Assembly: GCF_000026145.1 (NCBI RefSeq) | Contig: NC_009445.1 | Location: 6,943,001-7,007,000 of the forward strand | From: Bradyrhizobium sp. ORS 278 | GTDB taxonomy: Bacteria; Pseudomonadota; Alphaproteobacteria; Rhizobiales; Xanthobacteraceae | Direction of reading: 5' to 3' | DNA: 64,000 nt | Part shown: positions 59,142 to 64,000 of the stretch, in pieces | Position numbering within the stretch: the first letter of the stretch is position 1 | How the letters are laid out: each line of letters starts with the position of its first letter | Notes under the pieces: model-generated | Seen by the model: the letters and a program-made list of their open reading frames with translations, nothing else | Databases searched by the model: none | Told to the model about the DNA's origin: nothing | Position numbers and translations under genes: made by a program

Positions 59142-60512
59142 ATGGGCCGTGCCGGACTTTCGGCACGGCCAGCGAGACGTCCGTTGCATTCACCCGCCCC
59201 CCACCGATCGACCGTGACCAGCGCGCAGGTGTTTCACATCGCCGGCCCCGCGATGATCGCCAACCTGACGACGCCGCTGATCGGCATCGTGTCGACCACC
59301 GCGATCGGCCGGCTCGGCGAGGCCGCGATGCTCGGCGGCGTCGCGATGGCCTCGGTGATCTTCGACTGCCTGTTCTGGCTGTTCGCCTTCCTCCGCGCCA
59401 GCACGCTCGCCTTCACCGCGCAATCGCTCGGCGCCGGCGAGAGCGACGAGATCCGGATGGTGCTGATCCGCGGCCTGGCATTGGCCGCGCTGATCGGCGT
59501 CGCCTTGATCGCGCTGCAGCTGCCGATCGCCGCAATCATCTTCGAGCTGATGGGCGGCAGCGACGCCGTTCTCGGCGCCGCGCGGACCTATTTCAAGGTG
59601 CGGATCTGGTCGGCGCCGTTCGCCCTCGCCAACTACGTGCTGCTCGGCTGGCTGGTCGGGCTGGCCCGGGCCAGGCTGGCGCTTGCGGTCCAGGTCGCGA
59701 TCAACCTCATCAACATGGCGGCGACCATCCTCCTGGTGCAGGTGCTGGAGAGGGGCATTGCCGGCGCGGCGATCGCCGCGCTGGTAGCGGAGACGGTCGG
59801 CGTCGCCATCGGTCTGCTGCTGGCGCGCCGGCTGGTGACGACGACGCACGGCCTGTCACTGCCGCTGCTGTTCGATCGCGCTAAGCTGATGCACATGATG
59901 GCCATCAATCGCGACATCATGATCCGCACCGCGGCGATGATCGTGGCCTTCCTGTTCTTCACCGCGCAGGGCGCGCGCGCCGGCGACACGACGCTCGCCG
60001 CCAACGCGGTGCTGAACAATTTCCTGCTGGTCGCCGCGTTCTTCCTCGACGGGCTCGCCAACGCCGCCGAGCAGCTCTGCGGCTATGCGTTCGGCGCCCG
60101 CAACCGCGACGCCTTCGCCGGCGCCACCCGGCTGGTGCTGGGCTGGGGCTTCGGCTTCGCGCTGGTGGTGGCCGTCATCTTCGTGCTGTTCGGACCTGAG
60201 CTGATCGACGTCATGACGGCGAGCCCTGCCGTGCGCAGCGCCGGGCGCGACTACCTGCCATACGTGGTGGCCTCGCCGCTGGTGTCGGTCTTCGCCTTCG
60301 CGTTCGACGGCGTCTATATCGGCGCCACCTGGGCCCGCGACATGCGCAACCTGATGATCGCGGCACTGATCGTGTTCCTCGGTGTATGGCTCGCGCTGCG
60401 CGGCTTCGGCAACACCGGATTGTGGGTCGCTTTGCTCAGCTTTTACGCGGCCCGCGGCGGCTTCCAGGCCGCCCGCTATCCGGCGCTGCTGAGGATGTCG
60501 TTCGCCAAGTAG
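59142..60512 (+). CDS. MATE family multidrug/toxin efflux transporter
   Basis: A 456-residue, twelve-helix MATE exporter (Na+- or H+-coupled). Typical features are FHIAGPAMIANLTTPLIGIV at the start, the helix 7 region MIRTAAMIVAFLFFTAQGAR and the loop FFLDGLANAAEQLCGYAFGA. Residues 1-25 before the first helix are basic and Pro-rich. The ATG at 59142 has a GGAT upstream; later TTG/GTG starts are possible. The substrate is unknown. Confidence 0.88.
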   Translation: MGRAGLSARPARRPLHSPAPHRSTVTSAQVFHIAGPAMIANLTTPLIGIVSTTAIGRLGEAAMLGGVAMASVIFDCLFWLFAFLRASTLAFTAQSLGAGESDEIRMVLIRGLALAALIGVALIALQLPIAAIIFELMGGSDAVLGAARTYFKVRIWSAPFALANYVLLGWLVGLARARLALAVQVAINLINMAATILLVQVLERGIAGAAIAALVAETVGVAIGLLLARRLVTTTHGLSLPLLFDRAKLMHMMAINRDIMIRTAAMIVAFLFFTAQGARAGDTTLAANAVLNNFLLVAAFFLDGLANAAEQLCGYAFGARNRDAFAGATRLVLGWGFGFALVVAVIFVLFGPELIDVMTASPAVRSAGRDYLPYVVASPLVSVFAFAFDGVYIGATWARDMRNLMIAALIVFLGVWLALRGFGNTGLWVALLSFYAARGGFQAARYPALLRMSFAK

Positions 60513-60589
60513 AACAGAGTTGATGGCGGCGGCACACATCGCAACGCAACTCAAAGCTGGCTTAAGGATGAGCGCGGTGCTCGTGAATG

Positions 60590-60748
60590 CGCCCTCTCCC
60601 CTTGCGGGAGAGGGCAAGTCGGACAGCGCGGCAGGCTCGGTTGGGTGAGGGGTATGTCTCCGCGAGCGCCACGTGCGGATAGAACCCCTCACCCAACCGA
60701 GCAGGCGGACCGGCCGGAGATGCCCTCTCCCACAAGGGGAGAGGGCGC
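60590..60748. repeat. Palindromic repeat, GCCCTCTCCCC family
   Basis: GCCCTCTCCCCTTGCGGGAG-AGGGC and GCCCTCTCCCACAAGGGGAG-AGGGC are two hairpins, with GGTTGGGTGAGGGGT/ACCCCTCACCCAACC pairing between them. It fills the gap between the convergent MATE and pyrD genes. Confidence 0.85.
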
Positions 60749-60803
60749 TGTATCTCACAGCGTGCTGGCGATGCTTGTCCTCAGCATAACGACAAAGCGC
60801 CAA

Positions 60804-61898
60804 CTAGACCGGCCAGTCCTCCGCCGTGATCGTCGCCGCATCGGCGCCGACGATCTCGGACAGCGACTCGCGCCCCGTGCGCAGCAGGGTCGAGGTCAAA
60901 TCCGCCTTGATGCTCTCGACTAGGCCGAGGCCCTTGTAGACCAGCGAGGAGTACAGCTGGATCAAGCTGGCGCCGGCGCGAATTTTCGTCAGCGCGGCGC
61001 CGCCGGTGTCGATGCCGCCGACGCCGATCAGCGGGAAGGCGCCCTCGACGCGCACGAAGGTCTCCGCGACCATGCGCGTCGACAGCCGGAACAGCGGCCG
61101 GCCCGAGAGCCCGCCCTGCTCCTTGGCGCGCATCTGCTCGCGCAGCGAGTTCGGACGGGCCAGCGTGGTGTTCGACACGATCATGCCGTCGACGCCGCGC
61201 GAGCGCGCGACATGGACGACGTCGTCGAGCTCGGCGAGGCTGAGATCGGGCGCGATCTTGAGCAGCACCGGAGTGTCGCCGGCCTTGCGGCGGACGCGGT
61301 CGCGCGCCTCCAGCACCTTGGTCAGCAAGTCATCGAGCTGCGACGCCTGCTGCAGATTGCGCAGGCCGGGCGTGTTCGGCGAGGAGATGTTGACGGTGAA
61401 ATAGCTCGCCACCGGCGCGAAGGTCTCGATCAGCCGGACGTAGTCGGCGACGCGGTCGGCGGAATCCTTGTTGGCCCCGACATTGACGCCGACGATGCCG
61501 CCCTGGTTGGCGCGACCGGCGAGCCGGCGCAGCACGATCTCGGCGCCGTCATTGTTGAAGCCCATGCGGTTGATGACCGCCTCGTCGCGCTCCAGCCGGA
61601 ACAGCCGCGGCCGCGGATTGCCGCTCTGCGGACGCGGCGTGACCGAGCCGATCTCGACGAAGCCGAAGCCGAGCCGCAGCAGGGCGTCCGGCACCTCGGC
61701 GTTCTTGTCGAAGCCGGCGGCCATGCCGACCGGGTTCGGGAAGTTCAGCCCGAAAGCGCGCACCGCGAGCTTGGCGTCGTCCGCCCGCGGCTTGACGGCG
61801 GGCAGCAGCTTCAGGCCCTGGATGGCGAGACGGTGCGCATCCTCGGCATCGAGCCAGCGGAGCAGCGGCAGCGAGAGCTGGTCGAAGGCGCGGATCAC
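60804..61898 (-). CDS. pyrD: Dihydroorotate dehydrogenase (quinone), class 2
   Basis: A 364-residue flavoenzyme that oxidises dihydroorotate to orotate in pyrimidine synthesis, using ubiquinone at the membrane. It has the class 2 N-terminal helical extension (LSLPLLRWLDAEDAHRLAIQ), the FMN-binding segments NPVGMAAGFDKNAE and LIGVGGIDTGGAAL, the catalytic serine region FTVNISSPNTPGLRN and LIQLYSSLVYKG. GTG at 61898 overlaps the DUF952 TGA (GTGA), so the pair is coupled. Confidence 0.95.
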   Translation of the reverse strand: MIRAFDQLSLPLLRWLDAEDAHRLAIQGLKLLPAVKPRADDAKLAVRAFGLNFPNPVGMAAGFDKNAEVPDALLRLGFGFVEIGSVTPRPQSGNPRPRLFRLERDEAVINRMGFNNDGAEIVLRRLAGRANQGGIVGVNVGANKDSADRVADYVRLIETFAPVASYFTVNISSPNTPGLRNLQQASQLDDLLTKVLEARDRVRRKAGDTPVLLKIAPDLSLAELDDVVHVARSRGVDGMIVSNTTLARPNSLREQMRAKEQGGLSGRPLFRLSTRMVAETFVRVEGAFPLIGVGGIDTGGAALTKIRAGASLIQLYSSLVYKGLGLVESIKADLTSTLLRTGRESLSEIVGADAATITAEDWPV

Positions 61899-62239
61899 GG
61901 CACGAGGTCCGGAATGTCGTGACCGCCGTCGGCCCGGCTGTGCATCTGGTGAACGGCGGTGACCGCGCCGAGATCGAGCTCGCCATAGAGATGGGGGAAC
62001 AGCTCGTCGTTGCGCGACCGCTCCCAGCGCAGGCCGTTGCCCAGCGCGTCAGCGTCGACCTCGACCAAAAACAGCGCGCTCTGGCCAAAGAAGTGCTTGC
62101 GCGCCGTTTCAGGCACCTGCGAGGCAGTGGAGAAGTGAATGAAGCCGTCGCGCAGATCGTCCGCGCTGCCGCGATAGACGCCCTGCCGCTCCGCCTCGCG
62201 CCAGGCCGAAGCTGAGCAGATTTTGTAGATTTTGGGCAC
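61895..62239 (-). CDS. DUF952 family protein
   Basis: A 114-residue protein of DUF952, a small family of unknown function that is often placed before pyrD in rhizobia. It shows KIYKICSASAWREAERQGVY, DGFIHFSTASQVPETARKHF, LFLVEVDADALG and FPHLYGELDLGAV; the conserved histidines in FIHFST and PHLYG are typical. Start is GTG at 62239 with AGGACC 8 nt upstream. It is coupled to pyrD. Confidence 0.86.
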   Translation of the reverse strand: MPKIYKICSASAWREAERQGVYRGSADDLRDGFIHFSTASQVPETARKHFFGQSALFLVEVDADALGNGLRWERSRNDELFPHLYGELDLGAVTAVHQMHSRADGGHDIPDLVP

Positions 62240-62518
62240 CGTCGCGGTCCTGGTTCGAGCTTGAGTCTGCTGACATTTTGGGGATGCCAAAGACCGTATC
62301 GGCAGGATCAGGCGAACTCAAGCCTCGTGTGCCCTGACGCGCCCCACACGGACGTGCAGCAGTTGCATCCGGGCCACCACGGTTGTCCCTCGATGCATCG
62401 GGTTCCTCAGCAAGGATTAACCAAAACAGGGTTCCCTGGTTCCCGCGATTCGCTCGCGCCGCCGGGCGCTGACGCGCCGCCCGATTGCATGCATCACGCC
62501 TGAGATTTGGAGATTGCC

Positions 62519-63280
62519 ATGGACCGCCGCCACGTCTTGAAGGCCCTCGCGGGCCTCGCCCTCTGTCCTGTCTGTGCCACGCCGGGCTTCGCCGCCGAAG
62601 GCGCGCCGCATTGGAGCTATGAGGGCGCGACCGGGCCGGCCAAGTGGGGCGACCTCGACGCCGCCAACAAGGTGTGCAGCGTCGGCAACCAGCAATCGCC
62701 GATCGACATCGAGAACGCCATGAAGACCCGGCTGCCGGACTTCAAGCTGTCCTGGGCCAAGACCGCCGACACCATCGTCAACAACGGCCACACCATCCAG
62801 CTCAACTTCGCCGACGGCAGCGGCACGCTCAAGCTCGGCGAGACCAACTACAAGCTGCTGCAGGTGCACTTCCACCGGCCGAGCGAGCACCAGATCGGCG
62901 GCAAGAATTTTCCGATGGAGGCGCATTTCGTGCACCGCGCCGCCTCCGGTAGCCTCGCCGTGCTCGGCGTGCTCATGACCACCGGCCGGCCCAATGCCAC
63001 GTTCTCGCAGATCGTGGCGACGATGCCGGACAAGGAAGGCCCGGCGGTGAAGGCCGATCCGCGCATCAATCCCAACATGATGCTGCCCGGCCGCCGCTCC
63101 TATTATCGCTATGCCGGCTCGCTGACGACGCCGCCCTGCTCCGAGGTCGTCGAGTGGCTGCTGCTGAGCGACCCGATCCAGGTGGCGGAAGCCGACGTCG
63201 CAAAATTCGCCAAGCTCTACCCGATGAACGCACGCCCCGTGCAGAAGCTCGATCGCCGCTTCGTACTGCAGGGGATGTAG
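62519..63280 (+). CDS. Alpha-class carbonic anhydrase, exported
   Basis: A 253-residue periplasmic zinc enzyme that interconverts CO2 and bicarbonate. The signal is MDRRHVLKALAGLALCPVCA...FAA (cut near residue 27). The alpha-CA motifs are complete: QQSPIDIENA, the zinc histidines in LQVHFHRPSEH and EAHFVHRA, and SLTTPPCSEVVEW. Two cysteines (VCSVGNQ and TPPCSE) can form the usual disulfide. The ATG at 62519 has GGAG 6 nt upstream; TTG at 62507 is rejected. Confidence 0.94.
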   Translation: MDRRHVLKALAGLALCPVCATPGFAAEGAPHWSYEGATGPAKWGDLDAANKVCSVGNQQSPIDIENAMKTRLPDFKLSWAKTADTIVNNGHTIQLNFADGSGTLKLGETNYKLLQVHFHRPSEHQIGGKNFPMEAHFVHRAASGSLAVLGVLMTTGRPNATFSQIVATMPDKEGPAVKADPRINPNMMLPGRRSYYRYAGSLTTPPCSEVVEWLLLSDPIQVAEADVAKFAKLYPMNARPVQKLDRRFVLQGM

Positions 63281-63322
63281 TCGACCGCCCGCATGGGGCA
63301 AACGCGCCGCCAAACACTCCGC

Positions 63323-63447
63323 CGTCGTCCCGGCCTCCGAGCCGGGACAAATACCGCGGGATGCTGATTGGTTTGCGAGGTGGCGGAGATCCTCCGCCAA
63401 ACTCGATCCGGTGGTCATGGGTCCCGGCTCGGAGGCCGGGACGACAC
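63323..63447. repeat. Palindromic repeat, CGTCGTCCCGG...CCGGGACGAC family
   Basis: CGTCGTCCCGGCCTCCGAGC-CGGGAC pairs with GTCCCGGCTCGGAGGCCGGG-ACGAC. It lies between the convergent carbonic anhydrase and lysK genes. Confidence 0.83.
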
Positions 63448-63473
63448 CGTTTGTGTAATGACCAGCGTGGGCC

Positions 63474-64000
<527 letters not shown>

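Overview
This window looks like a chromosomal segment of a Bradyrhizobium-type alphaproteobacterium. The evidence is the high GC content and the order of the cytochrome aa3 oxidase genes (ctaC-ctaD-ctaB-small coxF-like-ctaG-ctaE-DUF983-SURF1) followed further on by thrC and an M16 peptidase. Other pointers are an ATP synthase F0 operon with separate b' and b subunits, a class I lysyl-tRNA synthetase, and dense GC-rich palindromic intergenic repeats of the kind common in bradyrhizobia. I see no rRNA, tRNA, CRISPR array, transposase, phage gene or replication origin. Nearly all of the window is housekeeping chromosome with short regulatory or accessory insertions.

Layout. 0-6 kb: a partial DUF3857 gene, a repeat-rich gap, a LuxR-type response regulator, an MHS-family transporter, a YjbQ-type protein, a secreted coiled-coil protein and a GST-kappa-like isomerase. 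6.2-8.9 kb: the F0 operon atpI-B-E-b'-b with a recognisable promoter and terminator. 9-13.2 kb (minus strand): a secreted protein, a GNAT acetyltransferase, an M16 peptidase and thrC. 13.2-14.8 kb: an island of stacked repeats. 14.8-16.6 kb: a YbjQ-type protein with a small membrane protein, and a MerR regulator overlapping a carboxymuconolactone-decarboxylase-like gene. 16.7-23.7 kb (minus strand): the aa3 oxidase and assembly operon. 24-32 kb: an IalB-like protein, a GNAT, tldD-lepB, a nucleotidyltransferase-like protein, a CcdA-like protein with a periplasmic thioredoxin, a PAN-domain protein and gshA. 32-34.2 kb: a divergent MarR/glutathione transferase pair and a toxin-antitoxin pair whose toxin appears frameshifted. 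34.2-39.8 kb: a fatty-acid beta-oxidation trio. 39.9-41 kb: a divergent SnoaL-like/PadR pair. 41.2-47.7 kb: a PodJ-like Sel1 protein, a ClpP-like membrane protein and a TSUP permease with its TIGR02186 partner. 47.7-49.6 kb: a divergent DMT exporter/LysR pair. 49.7-58.5 kb: all four members of the DNA-ligase-associated repair set, split by two unrelated genes. 58.7-64 kb: a DUF6460 protein, a MATE transporter, DUF952-pyrD, an alpha carbonic anhydrase and the 3' end of lysK.

The most notable points are these. (i) The repair set (PdeM-type phosphoesterase, DEXH helicase, exonuclease, ATP-dependent ligase) is complete, and its ligase reads straight through a palindromic repeat inserted in frame. 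(ii) The ParE-like toxin carries two compensating frameshifts. (iii) Several regulators have very clear operators beside them: a 34-bp PadR palindrome, a MerR promoter with a 19-bp spacer, MarR palindromes and LysR dyads. (iv) A long repeat family is present as two inverted copies 13 kb apart. (v) Palindromic repeats recur in the gaps between convergent genes, and one sits inside the cta operon.

Functions were assigned by reading motifs and by recall of protein families, not by database search. Start codons were chosen from ribosome binding sites, overlaps and family N-termini.
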